Positions 1-5,145 of a DNA stretch of 5,145 bases are shown here, piece by piece. The DNA is from Evtepia sp. (GTDB lineage: Bacteria > Bacillota > Clostridia > Oscillospirales > Oscillospiraceae): positions 1 to 5,145 of the forward strand of contig JAQSXW010000074.1 of NCBI GenBank assembly GCA_029256465.1. Direction: 5' to 3'. The stretch's first letter is position 1, and the number at the start of each line of letters is the position of its first letter. Under the pieces are notes generated by a model that saw only the letters and a list, made by a program, of their open reading frames with translations, ran no database searches and was not told where the DNA came from. Made by a program: the position numbers and the translations under genes.

Positions 1-701
1 ACAAAGTGACCAGCAAAGATAGGCTGTACATTGCGCGCATCATATTCATAATTTGCTGCATAGAGAAATTCAGCCTTCTTTATCATGGCAAACGCTTCAT
101 CTGCATTATGCTCATGGCAAGCCACGGCAAGTAGGAAGTTGCTGTGCTTTCCATATTGCTCAACGAGCCGATCACTAATGCCATCTGGTCTTATAAAGAC
201 AATAAATGCACAGTCTTTTTGCTTTAAAAAAAGTTGCGGCAGGTCGAAAACTGCTTTTTCTGTTCGACAGTGCAACTGATAGACATAGATCCCCAGCTTT
301 TTCCCTTGCTCAATCATCGAATCGACATCATGTGCTGTAACGCTTCCGTCCATATCAAAGGATATCGTCCAGGGAATGTGGACATCATAAATCAGTTCTT
401 GGCTGCGAATGGTTTTAGCACCCCATGTACAGCCATTGTAACCGAAATTAATCCCAAAGGTCTTGAGAGTTTCAAACTTCACATTGTTCACAACTCGTTT
501 GACTAGTGTATGGTAGGCACTTGTTGGATCCTGCAGCATTGTTTTCATCTGCAAAAGTAGCTCTTGAATGTCCCCTTTCGTGTGACTACCTTTCCTATCC
601 AGCCATTTTCGCATGGTGACTTCTGGATTAGATTTCAAGTCTTTTAATGCTTTTGTTAGCGCTGCCTCAACCATAATCTTGTTGACATCAAATTTAGACA
701 T
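1..701 (-). CDS. Radical-SAM-related protein lacking the cysteine motif (partial, C-terminus beyond window)
   Basis: This is an uninterrupted reading frame of 233 codons starting at ATG 701 (MSKFDVNK...) and leaving the window at base 1. The N-terminal region (MSKFDVNK, then a helical stretch, then a GYNGCTWGAKTIR segment at residues 88-99 and HIPWTISFD at 108-116) matches, from memory, Clostridia radical-SAM proteins in which 'IPWAILLDPTSACNLHCTGCW' follows. Here the equivalent of the CxxxCxxC segment is absent: after HIPWTISFD comes MDGSVTAHDV and then MIEQGKKLGIYVYQ (129-142), which in active relatives precedes the GGEPL motif, also missing here. FIRPDGISD (169-177) aligns with the usual 'FTNGTLID'. 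The only cysteines are C91, C145, C164 and C195, not spaced for a 4Fe-4S cluster. It is probably a catalytically dead or repurposed paralogue; its function is unknown. The intact frame and good RBS argue against a pseudogene. It lies downstream of the DUF4330 gene on the same strand but beyond a terminator. Confidence 0.72.
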   Translation of the reverse strand, partial: MSKFDVNKIMVEAALTKALKDLKSNPEVTMRKWLDRKGSHTKGDIQELLLQMKTMLQDPTSAYHTLVKRVVNNVKFETLKTFGINFGYNGCTWGAKTIRSQELIYDVHIPWTISFDMDGSVTAHDVDSMIEQGKKLGIYVYQLHCRTEKAVFDLPQLFLKQKDCAFIVFIRPDGISDRLVEQYGKHSNFLLAVACHEHNADEAFAMIKKAEFLYAANYEYDARNVQPIFAGHF

Positions 702-711
702 AGAGACATCG

Positions 712-720
712 CTCCTTTCC
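712..720 (-). promoter_or_regulatory. Ribosome binding site of the radical-SAM-related gene
   Basis: GGAAAGGAG on the minus strand lies 10 nt upstream of ATG 701. It decides the start: another ATG at 709 is closer but out of frame, and only the 701 frame stays open and gives the recognisable MSKFDVNK N-terminus. Confidence 0.7.
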
Positions 721-780
721 TATTGATTCTTTTATAGAATACCTTAAATCTCGAAAAGATGGAAGGGAGAAAGCGCTATC

Positions 781-811
781 TCTGTCGGCCCCCTACCATT
801 TTTTTGACAGA
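781..811. repeat. Short inverted repeat around a C-run/T-run core
   Basis: TCTGTC (781-786) and GACAGA (806-811) are exact inverted copies flanking a 19-bp core with GGCCCCCTACC followed by seven T. It sits in the 249-bp non-coding stretch between the radical-SAM-related gene and the terminator of the DUF4330 gene. It could be a protein-binding site, a remnant of a mobile element end, or chance. No transposase or target duplication is seen nearby. Confidence 0.3.
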
Positions 812-853
812 AGCTACTTGACCTCATATCCCTTCTTACCCGTATACAACCAA

Positions 854-886
854 AATAGGGAACTCGCAAAGAGCGAGTTCCCTATT
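854..886 (-). terminator. Hairpin terminator downstream of the DUF4330 gene
   Basis: This is a perfect 14-bp inverted repeat, AATAGGGAACTCGC (854-867) and its complement (873-886), with a 5-nt loop. Read on the minus strand it lies 64 nt after the DUF4330 stop codon and its 3' arm runs into ATTTTGG, a short U-tract. On the plus strand no T-run follows, so the minus direction is favoured. It should largely separate the DUF4330 transcript from the radical-SAM-related gene further downstream. Confidence 0.75.
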
Positions 887-950
887 CTCTGATTCGCACA
901 CAGCTCTTGTTACTAAAGATCGTTATGTTCCGAGTAAGGCTGGTCTTCCA

Positions 951-1472
951 TTAGCGCGCTTGTTCCCGTACGCAGGATAGCACCACACCATCTTCCAATT
1001 CAAATTGACTGGTCTTCACAATATGGGTCTTTCCAACCCGAATTTCTTGGGTCCCCAATTCGTTCTTCACATCGTTTGCAACATAGGCCTCGATGGTAAA
1101 GGTTAGGTCATAGGTATTCTTTGCTCCGGTATGGAGTTCCATCCCACCCTGTTGCGCATTTGGAACGACCTCGTATACTTGTCCTTGGCTGGGTTCTTCA
1201 CTCACTGAGATGACTTTTCCATTCAGCATGTCTCCCGCAGCCATCAGTTGATCAGGAAATGTCACTTTTTTGATTGATTCATATACATCTGGATCCACAT
1301 CGTATACCTTAACGGTGTAGGTCAGTTTGGTCTGTCCACCAAGGGCAGCGTCCTTTCCTCCCAGCAGTTTTCCCACCAGAATGAAAGCGACCAAGATGAT
1401 CCCGATCAGTACAATCAGATCGATCAAATTGATTTTGCCCAGAAAACGTCCCTTTTCATCAATTACTTTCAT
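951..1472 (-). CDS. DUF4330 family single-pass membrane protein
   Basis: This 173-residue protein starts at ATG 1472, preceded by GGAGG (1480-1484) with a 7-nt gap. The N-terminus MKVIDEKGRFLGKINLIDLIV is the hallmark of the DUF4330 family (assigned from memory). Residues about 15-37 form one hydrophobic membrane helix following a short positively charged cytoplasmic end, so the remaining ~135 residues should face outside. The outer part begins with a beta-rich TKLTYTVKVYDVDPDVYESI segment (48-67) and continues with DMLNGKVISV (81-90) and TYDLTFTIEAYV (120-131), resembling an extracytoplasmic beta domain. No catalytic motif is visible and the family has no established function. It is divergently transcribed from the glycosyltransferase/pyruvyltransferase fusion with only 87 bp between starts, which suggests, by inference, a role in cell-wall polymer assembly or export. 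Confidence 0.85.
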   Translation of the reverse strand: MKVIDEKGRFLGKINLIDLIVLIGIILVAFILVGKLLGGKDAALGGQTKLTYTVKVYDVDPDVYESIKKVTFPDQLMAAGDMLNGKVISVSEEPSQGQVYEVVPNAQQGGMELHTGAKNTYDLTFTIEAYVANDVKNELGTQEIRVGKTHIVKTSQFELEDGVVLSCVREQAR

Positions 1473-1489
1473 CGTTCATCCTCCATTAC

Positions 1490-1518
1490 TTGACCCATAT
1501 GCTTGATTATTGTATAAT
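1490..1518 (+). promoter_or_regulatory. Sigma-A-type promoter of the GT4-CsaB fusion gene
   Basis: TTGACC (1490-1495), a 17-bp spacer and a perfect TATAAT (1513-1518) form a near-consensus housekeeping promoter. Expected transcription start is near 1525, giving a leader of about 35 nt before ATG 1560. The -10 box overlaps that of the opposing promoter. Confidence 0.85.
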
Positions 1519-1537
1519 ATTTTGACAGATTTCACAA
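1509..1537 (-). promoter_or_regulatory. Probable promoter of the DUF4330 gene
   Basis: On the minus strand TTGTGA (1537-1532), a 17-bp spacer and TACAAT (1514-1509) match the sigma-A consensus at 4 of 6 and 5 of 6 positions. Transcription would start near 1502, about 30 nt before the ATG at 1472. Its -10 shares bases 1513-1514 with the plus-strand -10, so the two promoters overlap almost entirely. Confidence 0.6.
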
Positions 1538-1546
1538 GAGTTTTTT

Positions 1547-1552
1547 GGGAGG
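1547..1552 (+). promoter_or_regulatory. Ribosome binding site fixing the start at ATG 1560
   Basis: GGGAGG lies 7 nt before ATG 1560. A TTG at 1545 in the same frame would extend the protein by five residues, but that TTG overlaps the Shine-Dalgarno itself and has none upstream, so ATG 1560 is the start; MKVIHLISGG is also the typical N-terminus of a GT4 enzyme. Confidence 0.85.
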
Positions 1553-1559
1553 TCCTGAC

Positions 1560-3806
1560 ATGAAAGTCATCCATCTGATCAGCGGAGGAGATACCGGGGG
1601 CGCAAAAACCCACGTTCATTCCCTTCTCTCCAACCTTTCCCATCAAATCGACGCCACGATGGTTTGCTTCACGGAAGGTGTTTTTGTACAGGAGGCCCGA
1701 GAGCTTGGAATTCGTACGGAGGTATTTCCCGGAAAGAACCTATTCCGTATTCTTCGTCAATTGGAAGAACTCGTCCGAGCCGAAGGTTATGACTTAATCC
1801 ATTGCCACGGTGCACGAGGCAATATGATGGGAGCCATGCTCTCCTACCGAATCAAACTACCCACCGTTTCCACAGTACACAGTGATTACCGTTTGGACTA
1901 CTTGGGCCGTCCCTTTTCTCGTTTAACCTATGGCCTGATCAATTCTATCGCCCTACGTTTTCTTGATTTCCGCATCGGCGTTTCCGATGCCATGGTGGAT
2001 CTCCTCATTACTCGTGGCTTTAATCCAGAACGGCTTTTCGCCATTTATAACGGTCTTGATTTTACGCCACGTCCCGCTTCAATGAGCCGAGAGGAGTTTT
2101 TTCACTCTGTTGGGCTACAAGCGGACGATTCTTGTGTTGTGGTGGGGATTGCTGCCCGTTTAAATCCTGTCAAGGACATTGCAACGCTGATTCGAGCTTT
2201 TGCGAAGGCATATTCCCGTGTTCCTACGCTTCGTTTGTTAATCGCCGGCGATGGTTCAGAGCTGGACATGCTGAAAAATTTATCTAAGGAGCTTGGGGTT
2301 TCTCACGCTATTTGCTTTGCAGGCTGGATCGCGGATACCGACACTTTCTACCGCTCCATTGACATCAACACCCTGACCTCTCTGTCGGAAACCTTTCCCT
2401 ACGCCCTAACCGAAGGCGCCAGAGCCGCACTACCCACAGTCAGCAGCCGTGTCGGCGGTGTTCCCTATCTGATTGATCATGGTGTCAACGGTTTCCTGTT
2501 CCCTGCAAGAGACACAGATGCGCTTGCCTCGCACTTGGTCACCTTGGCGGAAGACCAAAACCTGCGACAGCAACTTGGCACCAGACTATACGAGAAAGCA
2601 AAAAAAGAGTATTCTCTGGAAGCCACCGTTTCCCGACAACTGGAAATCTATCAAAAAATCCTTTCCTGGAAGAAACAGGATGAAATCCTCATTTGTGGCG
2701 CTTATGGCAAAGGAAATGCTGGCGATGATGCGATTCTCCTTGCCATTCTTTCAGAGCTAAGAAACCTGAATCCGGATTTTTCTTTCCATGTTCTTTCCAG
2801 AAATCCGAAGGAAACCCGGCTGAGTTACCGGGTGAACGCTTTGTATACCTTTAACTTTCCAAAAATCATGCGCCGCATGCGCCACTGTGCCCTTTATATC
2901 AACGGTGGCGGTTCTTTGATGCAAGATGTCACCAGCTGGCGCTCTCTGTGGTTTTACCTTTGGACACTTCATGCCGCCAAGCGCCGTGGTTGCTGTGTGC
3001 TCATGTATGGCTGCGGAATCGGCCCCATTCATTCCCCAAAGAACCGTGCACTCGCCGCCCGCACCATTGAAAAATGTGTCGATGCCATTACGCTCCGTGA
3101 TCCTCATTCCCTGCAAGAGCTGGAAGACATGCGGGTCAGTGCACCAGAGATCATACTTTCCTCCGATCCTACGGTAACACTTCCCGCTGCATCACCTGAA
3201 ATGATAGACAGTATATTCCAAAATAATCAACTTGATCCAAACGGACAGTATATTGCCTTTATCGTTCGTCCATGGTCCGGCTTTGATGAAAAGGTTCCGG
3301 TGTTTGCTGCAGTAGCTGAATATGCATATCAAACTTATCATCTAACCCCTATCTTCTTCCCAATCGAACCTCGCCTAGACATCAGTGCTGCCAAAAAAAT
3401 AACCACTCTCCTCAAAATTCCCTACCATTTGTTCTCAGATATCTACAGTGCCGAACAGACCATCGGCTTTCTCTCTAGGATGCGAACTGTGGTTTCCATG
3501 CGTCTCCATGGTTTGATCTTTTCGGCCGGACAAGGAGTTCCTTTGATTGGGATAGTCTACGATCCGAAAGTAAGCTCTTTTTTGGCGTACATCGGGCAAA
3601 ATTTGTATCTTGATTTGGATCGTCTCACTGTTTCGGCTCTTCAAGAACAAATTGACATCGCTGTCTCTCGTAGTACCGATCGCGAATTTCTTGCTGAGCG
3701 GGTCACAAGACTTCGACAAGTGGAGTCCAAAAACTCCCAAACTGCCGCCAAACTTCTTGGCCTAGAAGGTCCTGATAGCTCCACTCAATCAAGACGGCTT
3801 TCATAA
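1560..3806 (+). CDS. csaB: GT4 glycosyltransferase fused to CsaB-type polysaccharide pyruvyltransferase
   Basis: A 748-residue cytosolic protein with two enzymes in one chain. Residues 1-370 are a GT-B fold GT4 glycosyltransferase: the glycine-rich loop SGGDTGGAKTHV (8-19), HCHGARGN (81-88), ARLNPVKD (199-206) with the donor-phosphate pair R200/K205, LLIAGDGSE (227-234), and the EX7E motif at E277 and E285 followed by RVGGVPYLI (297-305). Residues about 375-700 are a polysaccharide pyruvyltransferase domain: CGAYGKGNAGDDAIL (379-393), INGGGSLMQD (447-456), GCGIGPI (484-490), SSDPTV (534-539) and SMRLHG (646-651) with the conserved Arg and His. In this family CsaB transfers pyruvate from phosphoenolpyruvate to form a ketal on a cell-wall polysaccharide sugar, the ligand of SLH-domain surface proteins. 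Bacillus CsaB is a stand-alone protein of roughly half this length, so the fusion is notable. No membrane helices are evident. By inference the GT half supplies the sugar that the second half pyruvylates; neither substrate can be read from sequence. It has its own promoter and terminator, so it is probably monocistronic. Confidence 0.88.
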   Translation: MKVIHLISGGDTGGAKTHVHSLLSNLSHQIDATMVCFTEGVFVQEARELGIRTEVFPGKNLFRILRQLEELVRAEGYDLIHCHGARGNMMGAMLSYRIKLPTVSTVHSDYRLDYLGRPFSRLTYGLINSIALRFLDFRIGVSDAMVDLLITRGFNPERLFAIYNGLDFTPRPASMSREEFFHSVGLQADDSCVVVGIAARLNPVKDIATLIRAFAKAYSRVPTLRLLIAGDGSELDMLKNLSKELGVSHAICFAGWIADTDTFYRSIDINTLTSLSETFPYALTEGARAALPTVSSRVGGVPYLIDHGVNGFLFPARDTDALASHLVTLAEDQNLRQQLGTRLYEKAKKEYSLEATVSRQLEIYQKILSWKKQDEILICGAYGKGNAGDDAILLAILSELRNLNPDFSFHVLSRNPKETRLSYRVNALYTFNFPKIMRRMRHCALYINGGGSLMQDVTSWRSLWFYLWTLHAAKRRGCCVLMYGCGIGPIHSPKNRALAARTIEKCVDAITLRDPHSLQELEDMRVSAPEIILSSDPTVTLPAASPEMIDSIFQNNQLDPNGQYIAFIVRPWSGFDEKVPVFAAVAEYAYQTYHLTPIFFPIEPRLDISAAKKITTLLKIPYHLFSDIYSAEQTIGFLSRMRTVVSMRLHGLIFSAGQGVPLIGIVYDPKVSSFLAYIGQNLYLDLDRLTVSALQEQIDIAVSRSTDREFLAERVTRLRQVESKNSQTAAKLLGLEGPDSSTQSRRLS

Positions 3807-3807
3807 T

Positions 3808-3847
3808 AAAACCCGGTGGAACGGCAACTGCCGTCCCACCGGGTTTT
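3808..3847. terminator. Bidirectional hairpin terminator between convergent genes
   Basis: A 19-bp inverted repeat (3808-3826 and 3829-3847) with one mismatch, starting with AAAACCCGGTGG and ending CCACCGGGTTTT. Because the outer ends are AAAA and TTTT, it presents a GC stem plus U-tract on both strands. It begins 1 nt after the stop of the GT4-CsaB gene and ends 5 nt before the stop of the DivIVA-like gene, so it serves both. Confidence 0.92.
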
Positions 3848-3852
3848 CAGTT

Positions 3853-4545
3853 TCAATATTTTAGTTCGGGACCACCTATCGTTACCAAGTCCTCTTCGCT
3901 TTTGCTTCTCATCTCTTCTACCTTAGAGCAGATACTCTGCATGACCTCTTCGTGTCCGTCAAACTCCTGGGCAATCCGGTCAAATGTTTTGCAAATCAGT
4001 TCCAGTTCAACCGTTGACTTAGTAAAGGTCTCATTTAATTCAGTACGAAGCCGGTTATATCCGGACTGCACTTCGAGCATCCAGGAGACACAGTCCTCTT
4101 GAATTTGTGAAACCTCTCCCTTCGCTTGATCTAATGTAAGCTGAGCCCGTTCATGTGCGTCCAATTCAATGGCTGCAGCACGATCCCTGATCCTACCGTA
4201 AGCAAGAGCTTTCGGTTCCAATTCCACAATAGAAGCACGCAGGAGTTTCATTTCCTCCTCTGCCTGCTTGAGGGCATTGCTTTTTTTCTGTCGTTCAGCC
4301 TCAGCCTTATCTAATTCGTCCTGAACCGCAACACTGCGCTTTGTCTCACTGCTGAGCTTAGCTTCTAATTCTTCCAAACGCAATTGATCCTCTGCCCTGC
4401 CCTTTTGACATTCGTCCAATTCAGCGCGGAGTCCTGCCACTACTTTCTCGTGCTCCGTTTCTGCCGTTGATAAATAGTTTAGTACATCCTGCCGGTTAAA
4501 GCCACCAAACGTGGTACCCCTGAATGGATTGCTTCCCTCACCCAT
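3853..4545 (-). CDS. DivIVA-like coiled-coil protein
   Basis: This 230-residue soluble protein starts at ATG 4545 with GGAGGGG about 8 nt upstream. The N-terminus TTFGGFNRQDVLNYL (11-25) resembles the short DivIVA-type N-terminal module that begins many Clostridia coiled-coil proteins. Residues about 28-110 are a continuous charged heptad-like coiled coil (rich in E, K, A, L, Q). A linker with ELEPKALAYGRIRDRAAAIELDAHERA (108-134) leads to a second helical region (145-215) containing WMLEVQSGYNRLRTELNETF (155-174). No signal peptide or membrane helix is seen. By analogy with DivIVA/GpsB proteins it may assemble at membranes and organise division or envelope synthesis, but this is inference; many such proteins in Oscillospiraceae are annotated as hypothetical. 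It ends at the bidirectional terminator and is preceded by a small ORF only 5 nt away, probably in the same transcript. Confidence 0.75.
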   Translation of the reverse strand: MGEGSNPFRGTTFGGFNRQDVLNYLSTAETEHEKVVAGLRAELDECQKGRAEDQLRLEELEAKLSSETKRSVAVQDELDKAEAERQKKSNALKQAEEEMKLLRASIVELEPKALAYGRIRDRAAAIELDAHERAQLTLDQAKGEVSQIQEDCVSWMLEVQSGYNRLRTELNETFTKSTVELELICKTFDRIAQEFDGHEEVMQSICSKVEEMRSKSEEDLVTIGGPELKY

Positions 4546-4550
4546 ACCAT

Positions 4551-4652
4551 TTACCCCTCCAGTTCTTCCAGGATATCCGCTCCATGTTCCTGTACGGCAT
4601 CCCCTTCGCGGTATTTCTTGCTTATCCTATCATAATTCACCTCATAACACAA
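4551..4652 (-). CDS. Probable small protein, 33 residues, TTG start, coupled to the DivIVA-like gene
   Basis: The frame begins at TTG 4652, directly after an in-frame TGA, and ends at TAA 4551-4553. GGGAG (4663-4659) stands 6 nt before the TTG. The predicted peptide is acidic and hydrophilic, starting MCYEVNYDRISKK and ending ADILEELEG, with no membrane segment. Its last codons contain the Shine-Dalgarno (GGAGGGG) of the DivIVA-like gene and its stop lies 5 nt before that ATG, an arrangement typical of translational coupling. A GTG at 4640 (MNYDRISKK) is an alternative start but has no convincing ribosome binding site. I do not recognise a family; the main doubt is the small size and rare start codon. 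It could instead be leader sequence. Confidence 0.5.
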   Translation of the reverse strand: MCYEVNYDRISKKYREGDAVQEHGADILEELEG

Positions 4653-4658
4653 TCATTT

Positions 4659-4663
4659 CTCCC
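4659..4663 (-). promoter_or_regulatory. Ribosome binding site of the 33-residue small ORF
   Basis: GGGAG on the minus strand, 6 nt before TTG 4652, is the only good Shine-Dalgarno in this leader besides that of the DivIVA-like gene. It is the main evidence that the small frame is translated. Confidence 0.5.
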
Positions 4664-4696
4664 AAAGACAAACGAAAATTGCCTCGTTCCCTTCCA

Positions 4697-4725
4697 TTGA
4701 CGGAGAATGGTTTCGATGATATAAT
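4697..4725 (+). promoter_or_regulatory. Sigma-A-type promoter of the methyltransferase gene
   Basis: TTGACG (4697-4702), a 17-bp spacer and a perfect TATAAT (4720-4725). Expected transcription start near 4732 gives a leader of about 40 nt to ATG 4772. The -10 and following bases (TATAATATTTTGA) are identical to those of the GT4-CsaB promoter. Confidence 0.85.
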
Positions 4726-4771
4726 ATTTTGATTGCTTTTAGATAAGATATTGAACTGGGAGAGTAACATT

Positions 4772-5145
4772 ATGTGGGTTTCCGATCAATGGAAGGATTA
4801 TACCCTATTGGACTGCGGGGATGGAGAAAAACTGGAACGCTGGGGGAACTATACACTCATCCGTCCAGACCCACAAGCCATCTGGAAAACACCTCATCTT
4901 CATCCAGGATGGAAACGGTATGATGCCCGTTACGCCCGCTCTTCTACCGGTGGTGGTGAGTGGGTAAAAAAAGAGCTGCCGGAATACTGGCAGATTCAAT
5001 ATGGTGCTCTAACATTTAACATCAAGCCCATGAATTTTAAGCATACTGGTCTCTTCCCCGAACAAGCTTCCAATTGGGACTTTGCCAGAGAGCAAATTCT
5101 GGCTGCTAGGCGACCTGTTTCGGTGCTTAACTTATTTGCTTACAC
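4772..5145 (+). CDS. Class I SAM-dependent methyltransferase, RlmI/COG1092-like (partial, C-terminus beyond window)
   Basis: The frame begins at ATG 4772, with GGGAGAG (4758-4764) upstream, and is open for 124 codons to the window end. Recognisable segments are DYTLLDCGDGEKLERWGNY (9-27), LIRPDPQAIW (29-38), YARSSTGGGEW (54-64), and NFKHTGLFPEQASNWDF (88-104), followed by PVSVLNLFAY (115-124), which is the beginning of the SAM-binding motif I (normally continuing TGG). These match, from memory, the Firmicutes COG1092 methyltransferases related to RlmI/RlmK, which methylate 23S rRNA cytosine or guanine. The exact target base here is unknown, and the catalytic part lies outside the window. The gene has its own promoter and is divergent from the DivIVA-like unit, so it is probably unlinked to envelope function. 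Confidence 0.82.
   Translation, partial: MWVSDQWKDYTLLDCGDGEKLERWGNYTLIRPDPQAIWKTPHLHPGWKRYDARYARSSTGGGEWVKKELPEYWQIQYGALTFNIKPMNFKHTGLFPEQASNWDFAREQILAARRPVSVLNLFAY

Noticed and set aside
85..506. Plus-strand frames of 64 and 90 codons at 85-279 and 234-506
   Set aside because: They are antisense to the long recognisable minus-strand radical-SAM-related gene, lack ribosome binding sites and give no sensible protein.
721..760. Possible promoter of the radical-SAM relative (minus-strand TATTCT with TTCCAT 17 bp upstream)
   Set aside because: The -10 matches 4 of 6 and the -35 only 3 of 6 positions, too weak to list as a feature although a promoter somewhere in 702-850 is expected after the terminator.
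804..832. Possible plus-strand promoter TTGACA-17-TATCCC
   Set aside because: The -35 box is perfect but TATCCC is a poor -10, and no plus-strand gene or T-tract-bearing terminator follows before the convergent DUF4330 gene.
1545..1559. TTG 1545 as the start of the fusion protein
   Set aside because: It overlaps the GGGAGG ribosome binding site used by ATG 1560, and the extra residues MGGPD are not part of the GT4 N-terminus.
2473..3740. Overlapping frames inside the GT4-CsaB gene (2473-2760, 2926-3177 plus; 2757-3116, 3435-3740 minus)
   Set aside because: They lie fully within a gene whose frame carries clear domain motifs; their translations resemble no family and have no Shine-Dalgarno.
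3902..4732. Plus-strand frames at 3902-4102 and 4511-4732
   Set aside because: The first is antisense to the coiled-coil gene. The second crosses the start of that gene, the small ORF and the methyltransferase promoter, with no ribosome binding site.
4716..4760. Divergent minus-strand promoter for the small ORF and DivIVA-like gene (TATTAT or TATCAT as -10)
   Set aside because: Reasonable -10 boxes exist in the AT-rich core, but no -35 at 16-18 bp spacing is convincing, unlike the clear paired promoters at 1490-1537.
4805..4999. Minus-strand frame of 64 codons
   Set aside because: It is antisense to the recognisable methyltransferase N-terminus and has no supporting signals.

Overview
The window looks like chromosomal DNA from a Gram-positive anaerobe of the class Clostridia, most likely an Oscillospiraceae-type gut bacterium. 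This rests on the gene families (a DUF4330 protein, a CsaB-type pyruvyltransferase, a DivIVA-like coiled-coil protein and a MSKFDVNK-type radical-SAM relative), on strong GGAGG-like ribosome binding sites and on consensus sigma-A promoters. The assignment comes from family recognition only; no search was run. I see no rRNA, tRNA, CRISPR array, transposase or phage gene.

Layout. Bases 1-701 (minus strand) hold the N-terminal 233 codons of a radical-SAM-related protein that has lost the CxxxCxxC iron-sulfur motif. Bases 702-950 are non-coding and contain a small inverted repeat and a strong hairpin terminator. Bases 951-1472 (minus) encode a one-pass membrane protein of the DUF4330 family. An 87-bp gap with two overlapping back-to-back promoters separates it from a 748-residue fusion protein (1560-3806, plus): a GT4 glycosyltransferase followed by a polysaccharide pyruvyltransferase of the CsaB type. 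A bidirectional terminator (3808-3847) closes that gene and also the convergent minus-strand unit, which is a DivIVA-like coiled-coil gene (3853-4545) preceded by a probable TTG-started 33-residue small ORF (4551-4652). After a divergent gap with a near-perfect promoter, a class I SAM-dependent methyltransferase of the RlmI/COG1092 type begins at 4772 and runs off the window.

How the genes fit together. The central pair (DUF4330 protein and the GT4-CsaB fusion) points to cell-envelope work: adding a sugar to a secondary cell-wall polymer or its lipid-linked precursor, and capping it with a pyruvate ketal, the modification that SLH-domain surface proteins bind. The DivIVA-like protein would act in envelope or division organisation. 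The methyltransferase and the degenerate radical-SAM protein have no evident link to this pathway. The most unusual items are the cysteine-motif-less radical-SAM relative, the single-chain glycosyltransferase/pyruvyltransferase, the mutually overlapping divergent promoters, and the unannotated coupled small ORF. I did not find a clear new multi-gene system.
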